The notes under the pieces: generated by a model
Told to the model about the DNA's origin: nothing
The model's input: the letters and a program-made list of their open reading frames with translations, nothing else
The model's database searches: none
Part shown: positions 23,365-37,570 of the stretch, piece after piece
How the letters are laid out: each line of letters begins with the position of its first letter
How positions within the stretch are numbered: position 1 is the stretch's first letter
Made by a program: the position numbers and the translations under genes
Origin: Schistosoma haematobium
Lineage: Eukaryota > Platyhelminthes > Trematoda > Strigeidida > Schistosomatidae
NCBI RefSeq assembly: GCF_000699445.3
Contig: NC_067197.1
Coordinates: 34,331,809 to 34,395,808 of the forward strand
Direction: 5' to 3'
DNA: 64,000 nt

Positions 23365-26101
23365 TTTTCTTTTTATTAGCCACAATATACCATAACGTGT
23401 TGCTTATTGAGAATACTCATAATTCAAGTTTAAATTCTGATGTGAGTGTTACATTGTAGAAATAAAAATATAGTTTCACTAAAACTGAATAACTTGTGTT
23501 TTATTATTATTTTTTTTAATTTTTATGTATTAAAATATGTATTACTCCTTTTTTTTTGTTTAAAGTTGTTACATTGTATTCAAAGAGAATTATGTAGAAT
23601 ACAGTATTATTATAAACTAAATAAATCCATTCGTTACGATGTCTGTTTTTGTATGTAGATTTAGTAAAACTATATAAGGTTACTGTTAAATAAGGGACAT
23701 ATTTAACTTTTTTTCTAAGTCTTCGGTATCTAAGAGATATTTTCTTCTTATTATTATTATTTATATTGTGGTGCGTGCTACTTATATTGATATAAGTAGT
23801 ATATGACGCGAGTCAGGAATGTAATGTCTGGCAGCGGGAGATGGGGAAGATCAAGAAAGGAAGAGCGGGAATAGAAAGCAATTAGTATGGAAATGCAAGA
23901 ACAATGAAGTTAGAGACAATTATTGAACATTTTGCAAATTAAGTATTATAGTATGGTTTTTCTATATTACCAAGTAACTATGTAATTTTGTGTTAAATAT
24001 AATTCGATTGTCCTCACCTGTGTTCTCCTTTACTACAATATCAGTTTGTTTACAATGGGTTTCAGAAACTCCGTAGATTAAAATTAAGTTAGTGATTCTA
24101 TCATTTTATCCGCATTTTATCTAACATTTTTAACTTAACAATTATATGCCTTGTAAATTGTTTATTACGACTAAGATTTGGTCAGAAGTTGGTGAAACAT
24201 TTTGAACTATTCAACAAAACCCGTTTATAAGATCTATTTGGATGTATTACGTGGCGATGTTAGGCTTAAATTGTTTAAATAATGAAGGTCAATTTTTTAG
24301 AAAAATGTAATCACGTAATGAAGTATTTAAATCTTTGTATTTTAGTTTTTATGCAATGTCTTAAATATTAAAGCACTATCATCATCTTTTGCGAATTAGA
24401 GGACCGTACACTCATAAATGACAAATTTCGAGAAGTAATTCCTTGAGTTCTATCGAGAACTTGTGATGAGTGAGGAGAGTTACGAACTGAAGACAATAGG
24501 AGATGGTTAGATAATATCATGAACTGGCTGAAGTTAAACGTATACGTTAATGGATGTAGGCTAAGTAATTTAAAGGCTAAATGTTAACCGCAGGAGCTGA
24601 AGGTCTACAGTTCAATCCTCGGTGGGGTTGAGGGTGAGCACTGCTCAGATGTTCTGTACTAGGACGAAACAACTGTTCAATGCTTATTTGGTTTTCGGCA
24701 ATTATCTTAATTAGTTTGGTTCATGATCTCAATAGTAATTGTTCATTGATTATCATAGTGATCGTTCAGTTTAGGAGACAGTTGAACAGATAATATATTA
24801 AAGGTATATAAAATAGTCTATAATAAACACGACATAGAAATGGTAGAAATATTACTGTTATCGGCAAATGAAGGTCAGTTTCTAAATAAAATTTTCTTGA
24901 TAAAAGAAATCGAAATGTTATAAAAATGTTTATAATAACGGAAAAATAAAATTTTGATTAATTTGTCTGATAAATTCATATTCTGTGTAGGTCTATCATA
25001 AGAATTCGGAAATTGTGGGATCAATATATTCCACTTAAAAACAATAAGAAAACAATTCAAGTGATAAATTGAAGTATTACTGGAAAAAAAACTTATGAAA
25101 ATTTTACTCAATTATTCAAGAGGGTTATTTAAAACAGAAGTATACTTTCAGTTGACCAGTGTGTACCTTCTGTAGGCATACGATTGTCTGATATTTGTTA
25201 AAACATTACGCTGTTTATCCAATTTTCCATTTTTTTAATTGATATTATGAATCGTCCAATGTAAGACCACCATTGAAAACGTGGAAGCACTGAAAAGCCA
25301 TTTCATCCTTGTATGGGACTCCTCAACAGTGTGCATCTACGAGCTCGCACACGGGACTCGACCCCGGATCATTCAGTCTTGCGCGCGAACACTTGACCTG
25401 TGAACCACTGAGCCAGAATGCAACTATGTTAATGTTTAACTCCAACCAATCCACGAAATCGCGCCACCGTTCACCATTGTCTTCAATGAGCTGATATCTC
25501 ACAACGGACCTGGTTAAACTCCACTGGTTACGGCTTCTCACTAGAACTCCATGAAATGCCTCATGAAGTCAGTCACTTGTGAGTAGATGATTATTACCAG
25601 AAAGGGTTTTTGTGAAGATTTTGATAATTTCAGTAGTTGAAGTCATGAATCAGTCAAAGCTAGACCACCATGGAAAACCTGGAAGCACTAGACGGCCGTT
25701 TCGCCCTAGTATGGGACTCCTCAGTAGTGCGCAGCCACGATTCTGCCCCCCCCCGCGAGATTCAAACTTAGGACCTATCAGTCTCGAGGGCGATTCATTG
25801 ACTCATGATTTCGACTATTGGAATGATCGAAATCTACACAAAAATTCCTTCTAATAAAGTTTATTCACCAAATATTTTACTGATTAGCCTTCCTGTGAAA
25901 ATTGCTGATTCAATACACTTTTATGTCATGTGTTTTGTAGCAATATAAGTTTTATTTACTTTTCGTTACAAATAAATATGTCTAGTTAGTGGAAAAAAAT
26001 TATATGACCCTGGATAATTGAAGATGAATTTTACCGTGTAGATTTATGTTACAATTTTTGTTATCCGAATGAACTGTATCATAATCACATTGAAAGTTTC
26101 G

Positions 26102-26150
<49 letters not shown>

Positions 26151-26707
26151 GAATGAACTGACAATGAATTGTACTGAAGATAATATAATGCAAATCACTA
26201 TTATACAGTCAGTGATATTTTGGATAAATGGAACAAAATTTTCAAGGATACTCTTATAAGTTCTTTCATCGAATTGGATAGTTAAGAAAAAAATTGACAA
26301 TCAATTAACATTAATTTGATATTTGTACCAGATATAAGATAACAAACAACTAAGATGTGATTAAAAAACAAATAAATTTGTCTAATGTTAATCTAATATT
26401 TTTCTAATGTAAATATTAACTCTTCCTTTTTACAATAAACAGTCTTAAGTTGTTGGTTGACTAGATTATTACTAGTTAAGTGATAAACAAACGGTTTTTA
26501 ATCGTTTACTAATGTAGATTAGCATTAGACTACTTTTCATAAATAGAAGAACAGTGAAATAAGCTTAGATTTTTATAAATAGGTAGATGGATAGTGACTA
26601 GGAGTTGGATTTAGGACTCTCATTTCCTCCTATTCGAGAGTCGTCATCTAGATGTACGTGCTTCGAGACCCGAACCTAGTAGTGTTTGTTTCAAACTCTC
26701 TCTCTCC

Positions 26708-26779
<72 letters not shown>

Positions 26780-29700
26780 TTGTTTAAATCTTCCCACTGA
26801 TATCTAGGATTGCGATTATTCGTTTTAATTTAGCATGTGGATCCTGTGCGGATTGCCTCGATATTGCTATTAAATCACAAGCAATTTTTTATGCTCAGTG
26901 GACGAAACACGCGTCTTAGGTTCGACTACTAGTCTCCATACATCTTTGCTTAAAAAATGCCTGTGACTTAATGTCAATATCGAGGTGATCCGTCCAAGAT
27001 GTACACACAACGAAAGCTTAAACAACTAATATACACTATATAAATAACTGCCTTAATTTCTCTGCGTTTGATACCAAAGTGTACTCTTTAATAAATATAG
27101 TTGCACGCTATGCGTATTGTGTTATCTTTTAATAATCATTGAACCAGTACAGTTTTAAATAGTATATTATGATAACATATAAAACGTTTGGTTAATTTCA
27201 TGTTAAAAATTATTTTCCCATTAGACAATTGAAAAAACACTAAATAAATTATCATCAAATACTTTTAGTCTATTATTTATCTGATAGATTTTGAAACAGT
27301 ATGAAACTTATGGATGTCATAATAAAAAGTGTATTTCACTGATCTATAATCCTTATTTAACAATAGGATAACACCGAAAAAGGACAACTTTCCATGAATC
27401 ATTGAGATAACTGTTTTAATCAGAATTAATCATCGACACAGAAAATCCTCTTGATTAGCTACTATTGATGTATGTTTAAATAAAGGTTTACTTGTTTACA
27501 TCGACATTCACTTTTTTTCAGTAATTTCAGTGGTCTTTTTATGAGAAGGGCTTTTTTGTGGATATTATAGTAATTTCGATAGTTCAGATCATGAGTCAAT
27601 TGAAGCTAGACCACCATGGAAAACCTGGAAGCACTAAACGGCCGTTTTGTCCTATTGTGGAGCTTCTCAGCAGTGCGTATCCACGATCCTGCCGCGCGAG
27701 ATTTGAACCCAGGACGCTTAACCTGTAGGCCACTGAGCTAGCATGCAATTCTGCTAATGTCTAACTCCAACCAATGCACGAAATGCTTTTAGGAACACTA
27801 GCTGTTTGTTGTTTAGTGGATAAAAATAAATTCAGTTCTGAAAGTTGAAAGTTTTTAGTTATATTTCATCGTACATTGCTAAATATACTTTTACGTATAG
27901 ACTGTTTCCTGAAAATTAGGTTGTTTTTTCTCCTCTTGTCTTTATATGTGCCAGTTAGACACTCATGTGAAACAGTCTATAGCAATGTAAGTATTCCAAA
28001 TAAGATATCAATATGCACAGTCATTACATTGATACCAGGATCATTAATCAGCTAGTTTTAAAAGATGAAAAGTTTATGAAGTATTATTATAAATAATTAG
28101 TTTCTATAATAATTAAAACTTCACAAGTTATCTACAAACTAACTAAAACAATCATTAGGTTTCGAGTGACTTCAATTACCTTAATCAAAACAATGAATTA
28201 AGCTATTTATCTTCACAAATTTGAAATTATTGTTATGACAACATTGAATTAATAGTTATCATTTTCAAATATGAAATCTTTCTTCCTGAAATTTATTCAA
28301 TATCTCTCATGATCATTAGTTTAACCCCATTTTTTAGTGTAAAAACTAACTTTCGAATTTGATAAGATTAATTTGAATGATGTTATCTATACTACAATGT
28401 TATTTTACACTATTACTATTTGACAAAAAATCAATTAACCTGTGAGGACGGTCCACGGGTGAATTCGAGGAAGCCCTAAGAAGCTCAGAAAGAGCCAAAG
28501 ATATTCCATCCAATCATCTTTTGGAGGAATACTCTGGAATTTGTACGTTTAGCTTCCCGATTGGACAATGCTAATAACCTCCTGTGTGCGGATTGGATAG
28601 CTATAATAATGATTTCGTTTTTACTAAAAACTATGAATACCTGACAGTTTGGTCTATAATTTTACACTGTCTGGAATAACATTCCTCTCACCAGTCTTCT
28701 GTCTTCTCATTGTGACTTAGAAAGGTTCTAGCCTTCATGTGCTGAGGTTATACGCGTCATATCAGAATATAAGCTCTAGATATAACATAACCATAAATGG
28801 TAAACATGTTGTGTGTGCTACTGATGTCGACAAATATAAATAGTATGTATCGTCAATATAATACAGAACTCATATGATGGATTACACTGCGAAATCGTGC
28901 ATGGAGGACAGTTGACAAAGCCGTTCAAAGTGAAGACCGGTGTTAGGCAAGGTTGCTTACTCTCACCCTTTCTCTTTCTCCTGGTGATCGACTGGATCAT
29001 GAAGACGTCAACATCTGAAGGAAAGCGCGGGATACAATGGACATCTAAGATGCAGTTGGATGATCTAGACTTCGCAGACGATCTGGCCCTTCTATCCCAA
29101 ACACAACAACAGATGCAGGAGAAGACAAACAGTGTGGCAGCAGCCTCAGCAGCAATAGGTCTCAATATACACAAAGGGAAAAGTAGGATTCTCCGACACA
29201 ACACAGCATGGACCAATCAAATCACAATTGACGGAGAAGATTTGGAAGATGTAAAAGCCTTTACGTATTTGGGCAGCATCATTGATGAACAGGGTGGATC
29301 TGATACAAATGTGAGGGCGTGGATCGACAAAGCAAGAGCAGTGTATTTGCAACTGAGGAACATCTGGAACTCAAAGCAACTGTCAACCAACACCAAGATC
29401 AGAATTTTCAATACAAATATCAAGACAGTTCTACTGTTTGGGGCGGAAACTTGGAGAACTACGAAAGCCATCATCCAGAAGATACAAGTGTTTATTAACA
29501 GTTGTCTATGCAAAATACTTCGGATCCGTTGGCCAGACACTATTAGCAACAACCTATTGTGGGAGAGAACAAACCAGATTCCAGTGGAGGAAGGAATTAG
29601 GAAGAATCGCTGGAAGTGGATAGGACACACATTAAGGAAAGCACCCAACTGCGTCACAAGACAAGCCCTCACATGGAATCCTCAAGGTTAAGGGGGAGAG

Positions 29701-32700
29701 GAAGACCAAAGAACACATTACGCCGAGAAATGGAGATAGACATGAGAAAAATGAACAAGAATTGGATGGAACTAGAAAAGAAGGCCCATGACAGAGTGGG
29801 TTGGAGAATGCTGGTCAGCGGCCTATGCTCCATTGGGAGTAACAGGCGTAAGTAAGTAAGTAAGTAAAGTAATGTATCGTCAAACAAAAAGGAATGTCTG
29901 GCAGTAGAAGGTTAAGAAGATCAAAGAAAAGAGAGTGAGAACAGCGAATGATTGCTGTGGAAATTGAGGAACAATAAAGTTTGAGACGACTGATTGACAT
30001 TCGCAAAAGAAACAGTCAAGTTTGAGACAACTAATTGACATCTTGTAAATTAGGTATTTACTGTATGGCTCTCAGAACTCCAACTGGAGTCCCTCTAGGA
30101 GCTACTGCCGGTCTCAAGCCCGGATAAAGAAGAAGGGTTGGGCATGGGGTTAGCGTCCCCATCCCGTAGTAAACTAATTCGCTAAAAAATCGCTAACCAG
30201 AAAAAATTATTCAAACCTTTTAAACTCTGCCCTGGGAGTCAGAAGGTCTTCATTTAGAAGAACTATGACGCCTCATGATGAAAGTCGAGTTCCGTCGGAA
30301 GTCACGAGGCCGATGCCCCTTCTGACAACCAGAGCAACCATTTATTTAGGTACATGGAATACTCGTACAATGTGGGACACCGGGAGAGTCTCTTCCAAAT
30401 TGCTGCAGAAATGAGGAGGTACAACCTAGAGGTGCTTGGGATCAGTGAAACACATTGGACACAAGTTGGACAACAACGACTAACTACAGGAGAGCTCCTG
30501 TTATACTCCGGTCATGAAGAAGAAAATGCACCACATACACAAGGAGTTGCATTGATGCTGTCCAAACAAGCACAAAATGCACTTATAGGATGGGAATCTC
30601 ATGGACCAAGGATCATGAAAGCCTCGTTCAAAACAAAGAAAGAGGATATTTCAATGAACATCATCCAATGCTATGCGCCTACATACGACTACAATGAAGA
30701 CGCCAAAGATCACTTCTACAATAGGCTGCAGTCAATGATCGAGAAGTGCCCAATAAAGGACCTGACCATTCTGATGGGAGATTTCAATGCCAAGGTTGGA
30801 ACGGACAACACTGGATATGAAGACATCATGGGACGACACGGACTGGGAGAAAGAAACGAAAATGGTGAGAGATTTGCAAATCTATGTGCCTTTAATAAAC
30901 TGGTCATAGGCGGCACCATATTCCCACATAAACGCATACACAAAACCACATGGACTTCACCGGGTCACACTACACAAAACCAAATCGACCATTTCTGCAT
31001 CAACAAAAAGTTCAGGAGGACGATGGAAGACGTGAGAACCAAGAAAGGAGCTGGTATAGCATCAGACCATCACTTGCTGATCGCCAAGATGAAGTTGAAA
31101 CTCAAGAAACACTGGACAACGGGGCTGACAATATCAAAAAAGTTCAATACGGCCTTTCTTCACGATACTAACAAACTCAACAAATTCAAGATAGACCTCA
31201 GCAACAAGTTCCAGGCCTTTCATGATCTACTCAATGGAGAAGGAACTACTATGGAGGGCAACTGGAAGGGAATCAAAGAGGCAATCACTTCAACATGTCA
31301 TGAGGTCCTGGGCCACAAGAAGCACCATCACAAGGAATGGATCACTGTTGATACACTGGATAAGATTGAAGAAAGGAGGAACAAGGAGGCAGCAATCAAT
31401 ACCAGTCGAACAAGAGCAGAGAAAGCCAAGGCACAAGCTGAATACACAGAAGTAAACAAACAAGTAAAGAGGAGCATCAGAACTGACAAACGGGAATATG
31501 TGGAAGATCTAGCAATGACGGCGGAAAAGGCTGCAAGAGAAGGAAACATGAGACAACTGTACGACACAACAAAGAAACTCTCTGGAAATCGCCGCAAACC
31601 AGAACGACCAATGAAAAGCAAAGAAGGCAAGGTAATCACCAACTTTGAAGAGCAAGGAAACAGGTGGGTAGAACACTTCAAAGAACTATTGAATCGACCA
31701 GCTCCACTGAACCCACCCAACATCGAAGCAGCACCCACAGACCTCCCAATTAATGTTGGCCCACCAACAATTGAAGAAATCAGCATGGCCATCAGACAAA
31801 TCAAGAGTGGCAAAGCAGCAGGACCGGACAACATCCCAGCAGCGGCACTAAAAGCAGACGTAGCGGCAACTGCAAGGATACTCCACATCGTCTTCAATAA
31901 GATTTGGGATAAGGAACAAGTACCAACAGATTGAAAAGAAGGACTTCTGATCAAAATACCAAAGAGAGGCGATCTCAGCAAGTGTGAGAACTACAGAGGA
32001 ACCACTCTTCTCTCAATGGCATAAAGAGTCTTCAACAGGGTGTGGTTGAACAGAATGCAGGACTCCATAGACGTTCAACTTCGAGATCAACAGGTTGTTT
32101 TCCGTTAGGATCGATTGTGTACAGACCAAATTGCAACTCTACGGATCATTGTAAAATAATCAATTGAATGGAATTCATCACTCTACATCAAATTCATTGA
32201 CTACGAGAGAGCATTTGATAGCGTGGACAGAACAACACTATGGAAGCTTCTTCGACATTACGGCGTGCCTCAGAAGATATCAACATCATCCGGAATTCCT
32301 ATGGTGGGTTAAATTGCAAAGTCGTGAATGGAGGACAGTTGACACATTCGTTCGGGGTCAAAACCGGTGTCAGGCAAGGTGGCTTCTCTCACCCTTCCTC
32401 TTTCTCCTGGTGATCGACTGGATCATGAAGGCTCCAACATCTGAAGGGAAGCACGGGAGACGGTGGATATCTAGGATCCAGTTGAACGATCTAGACTTCG
32501 CAGATGATCTGACTCTTCTATCCCAAACGCAACAACAAATACAGGAGAAGACGAACAGTGTAGCAGCAGCCTCAGCAGCAATAGGTCTCAATATACACAA
32601 AGGGAAAAGTAGGATTCTCCGACACAACACAGCATGGACCAATCAAATCACAATTGACGGAGAAGATTTGGAAGATGTAAAAGCCTTTACGTATTTGGGC

Positions 32701-35700
32701 AGCATCATTGATGAACAGGGTGGATCTGATACAAATGTGAGGGCGTGGATCGACAAAGCAAGAGCAGTGTATTTGCAACTGAGGAACATCTGGAACTCAA
32801 AGCAACTGTCAACCAACACCAAGATCAGAATTTTCAATACAAATATCAAGACAGTTCTACTGTTTGGGGCGGAAACTTGGAGAACTACGAAAGTCATCAT
32901 CCAGAAGATACAAGTGTTTATTAACAGTTGTCTATGCAAAATACTTCGGATCCGTTGGCCAGACACTATTAGCAACAACCTATTGTGGGAGAGAACAAAC
33001 CAGATTCCAGTGGAGGAAGGAATTAGGAAGAATCGCTGGAAGTGGATAGGACACACATTAAGGAAAGCACCCAACTGCGTCACAAGACAAGCCCTCACAT
33101 GGAATCCTCAAGGCCAAAGGAGAAGAGGAAGACTAAAGAACATAGTACGCCGTGAAATGGAGATAGAAATGAGAAGAATGAACAAGAATTGGATGGAACT
33201 AGAAAAGAAGGCCCATGACAGAGTGTGTTGGAGAATGGTAGTCGGCGGCCTATGTTCCATTGAGGGTAACAGGCGTAAGTAAGTTAAGTAAGTAAGTAAG
33301 TAAGTATGTATGTAAGCAAGTAAATAAGTAAGTAAGTATGACTCTCAGATTTTACTAAGATGTTCTGTAATTTTGGTGTAGAAATTCATTTAATTGTCCC
33401 AACTTGTATTCTTGTACATTACAAAGATTCTTCTGAAAAATGTTTGCTGACAACAAAGACATACGTTACTCCTGGTTCTTAGCTCTTGCATTTAAAACAT
33501 GCAATTGAGAAATTATAAGGTATGAAGAAACAAAATTCACTTGAAAAGTTTATGACTAAATTAAGATTACATATATATGAATTAGATTTATAGTGTTTAT
33601 AAGTGATGTAATGTGATTTTGAAGATGTCCTTCTCTAACTGATAATCATATTACAACTGTACAAATAATGATAATAACACCGTTGGGTGCCGACTCAGTG
33701 GTCTAGTGGCTAAGCGCTCGCGCGCGAGACTGATAGGTCCTGGGTTCGAATGTCGCTGAGGAGTCTCACAATAGGAATAAACGGTCGTTTAGTGCTTCCA
33801 TGTTTTCCATGGTGGTCTAGCTTCAATTGACTCATGATCTCAACCATTGAAATTACTATAATATCCACAAAACCGTTAGGATATAAATAATAATGAAATA
33901 AATTTTTTTATGTAAAATTTCTTATCAGATTACTGAAATAACAATAATTAGATTTGTAATTTAAGAAGTTCAAATGCTTAGATAATTTTAAATCAACTCC
34001 TGAATTCGAAGGATTGCGATATTTTTCTAGTGTGAACTTGATAGACTAGGTGACTGATATAAAACACTTAAGCAATAAACCTCAATGTAATGGGTGACAC
34101 TAAGAAATTGGGAGTTCATAAGGAACTTAATATTTGAACGGTTTAGAAGTTAAATAGTAATGAAATAACATTTTATTTGTATCAACTCCCAATGATCATG
34201 AAATACACAAATTATTGGCAAATTAAAAGTCGGGATAACCATTCAAGCAACAGGGAAGATCAGTGTGGAAATATGAATCACAAACAAAATTAGCAAGGTT
34301 TTTTAAAATAAAAGAACTAATATTTGTCCATAAAACTTCTGGATAGACTGAGTCTTCCTAACATTTCCATAAGTGTTAACACCTTAAAACACTAGTTTCA
34401 TTATTCTAGGCGTGTTTCGCACATTCAGTCACAGTGACTTTCATATTTTGCATCGTTATACAACAACAGATTCCAGTTGAAAAAGTGTAGAAGATATTAT
34501 TGAATGACATGGCCGCGTAGAAGGAAGATTAAATTCATTAGATTATTGTCTGCTGTTTTATTACTAATTTCTAAAGGGAAAGGTTTCTCAAGGTCTTTCA
34601 ACTTAGTAACCTGAACTTTATCAGATGTAACTCAGAATATATGTCAGCAACTATCTCTTTGTAGTCTTTTGTCTTGTCTTGCTTAAACAGTAAATTTTCT
34701 ATTCTAGTTGAACGAAGTTGATTATGGCTCAGTTCTTATTCACCTGGTGCAATTCGATACAAACTATTCGTGTTTTTTAAAATTTAGTTATAAACTGTAT
34801 TATTATGTTTTTTTCTGCACGGAAATATCATTTCGTTTAGTTTGGTGGATTTTTTGGTTCTTCATTACGCTAAGCCTTTTCTCAACAGTGATAAAATGAA
34901 TTTTAAAGTTTCGGTATCGGTAATTATAAGCAAATGATTGAATACATAAATTAGAATTCTAGTGAGAAGCTGTGACCAGTGGGGTTCAACCAAGTCAGGT
35001 CTGAGATAGTTATACTCCACAGGCAATGGATGAAGGTTGAGAAATATATTAAACTAATTGAATTTAAACATATACACCGTTAAATGTTAACACAATGGTC
35101 TAGAGGTTAAATATTTTCGTGCGGGGGCATAGGTCTCAGATGCAGGATGGTGGATGCATACTACTGAGAAGTCCCATATTAGAATAAAATGACCGTCCAG
35201 TGCTTTCATGTTTCGAGTAATGCTCTCATTAATATCAATATATGATTTAGCTGTGAAAATTCTACCATCTCCACAAACCTCCTCATACTAAAAAAGAACA
35301 AACCTAATGACGCAATATAAATTTCATTTCAATAACCACTCTGTAGGACAGACTATTTGATACTTGTTTCTGTTACCAGCATTTCATACATATTCAACAA
35401 CAATAACAATTTAGTTCTCCTATAAATCACATGTCATATATGTGTACTTTTCCCCCCTTTCTCTAGTGTTTTATCATTAGTGCAATGTTTATGATTAGTT
35501 CTGTCAACTCCTAAGATTTCGATAAATCCCAAGAAAATCAATAAGTTCCACTTCCTGAATGTGAATGATAATTTCACATTTTGTTTTCTTTTTTTCTTCT
35601 CTCTCTTTTTTGACAAGTAACAATCATCATTTAAATGACAAATTTGTAACTTGTTTTTAAAGAATAAAAGTAAATAATTCCAAATGTTTATTAATTTCCT

Positions 35701-37521
35701 GTGTTTACTTTGAATATTTAAGTCTAACGTAACAATATTGACAGTTTCCGTATTGGCTATTGTTACTTATTATTGTTATGAAATTTTCTCCTTGAAAAGT
35801 TATTTACTCAGAAACTATCAGTTAACACAACTGAGTTTTTCGATAATGTAATAAGAAAACGAAGATTATCAAAACTATGTGATGATATATTAGCGCAATA
35901 CATTTCGAACAATCTGATCACATATACTTGTTAAGAACTAGATTGGAAATGAGGTAAAAGGAGACAAAGATAATAATAATAAGAGTAATAAAAATAATGT
36001 GAACACAATTTGGAACCTAATCACTCTGGATAATAAGCCAATATTATCAGGATAGGTTTAAGGTGAGAAAAAACTGTTTTTGAATATACAACACTAAGAT
36101 CAGAATTTTCAATACAAGTGTCAAGACAATTCTACTGTTTGGGGCGGAAACCTGGAGAACTACGAAAACTATCATCCAGGAGACACAAGTATTTATTAAC
36201 AGTTGTCTATGCAAAATACTTCGGATCTGTTGGCCGGTTTGAATTTTTGTATGGCTAAAGCTTCAATAAACCTTAGTACACGCCCTTTTACACTTTTATA
36301 CAACACCACAAAAGCCGAGTTTAGATTATTCTTATAGCTTATTTCGATTCTATGTTTAGCAATAGAGGATGACGGGTATTTATCCTCTACTCTTATTGGA
36401 TCATTTGATTGTATTTGTTTCTGCAACCATTTTGGTGCATCATCACACACCCTAATTTTGAGATCACGATTGCTCCTCCCTATGTATGTGTGACCACACA
36501 CATTTAAATTGGTAAACACTGTGTGATATGACGCAATTGTTTTCTTGTCTTTTAGGTTTTCGATGAAACATGAACCTTGTTGCTCCCTTGATAATGACCG
36601 CTGCACAGTATGTCTTGTTAATGACTGATTACACAGAGCAATAACTATAATAACTAAGGTATTGATATGTCCTCGTTGGCTTTCTAAAAATGGATCTCTT
36701 GACTGAGCCATCTTCTCGTGTACTCAGAAGTATATCTAGGAAGGAAAGCTGATTGTTCTCCTCATCTTCACATAAGAGACTGATATGGTTTTAGAGAGTG
36801 TTAAATGTATTCAATAAACAGTATATATCCTCATTTCTTTCACAACCAACGAAGATATCGTCCACATATCTCTTATAAAGTGACATGTTTCGATTAGGTC
36901 ACCAGCCAGATTTTTTTGTTTAAATAAAATAAATAAATAAAATAAAATAAAAAGAGGGTTTCTACTATTTATTGGTTAAAACTGAAACTTTTTAAAAAAA
37001 AAATAATAGAAAGTTGTAAATAACTAATATAATGAAGATATATAATGAAATACTAAGATAACCTAAATTAGTTTATAGATAAGGTTACCATACTAATCAT
37101 ATATAGAATTTGAAATATTTGAAAATTGCGTGAATATTGAATGATTTCTGATTTGAAAAAAGAAAATTGTGGGCTGTTTGAAAAAAATAAAGAAATTAAA
37201 TATGTTATGTATAACAAGATGTTCTTCATTAGATCATATAAAATAATCGAACATCAAATGTTATTTTATAGTGGATTAACTTTGTAATCATTCTTTAATT
37301 TTCGTATATCAATCGCCATGATAATTATTATCAAATAAATCCTAATAGTGTATGAATTCAGAAGGTAACACAAAGTACCGACTACAGTTTACTATCGAAT
37401 AGCATAAGTCAGTAAGTTACAAGCATCAAGTGAATTAGACCAGAAAAGATGATGCGCGCGAGTGAGCGAATACAGAGGCGAATTAAGACTTACACCAAGA
37501 GTCAAGTCAATGACCAAGATT

Positions 37522-37570
<49 letters not shown>

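Larger units (their letters stand above)
30076..33336 (+). mobile_element. Second full-length RTE (SR2-like), inactive
   Basis: Imperfect 12-bp duplication TATGGCTCTCAG / TATGACTCTCAG at 30064-30075 and 33337-33348. The 5' end matches the copy at 11195. The tail is a long, interrupted TAAG array (33273-33336). The coding region is broken by a shift near 30395, a stop near 31932 and several lesions at 31990-32380. Confidence 0.92.

Noticed and set aside
33273..33336. CRISPR-like or minisatellite array
   Set aside because: It is the irregular TAAG terminal repeat of the RTE element.
36196..36711. Host gene with a GIY-YIG domain
   Set aside because: The upstream sequence on the same strand has YVDD and RKPT motifs of a Penelope-like RT, so it belongs to a mobile element and is frameshifted.
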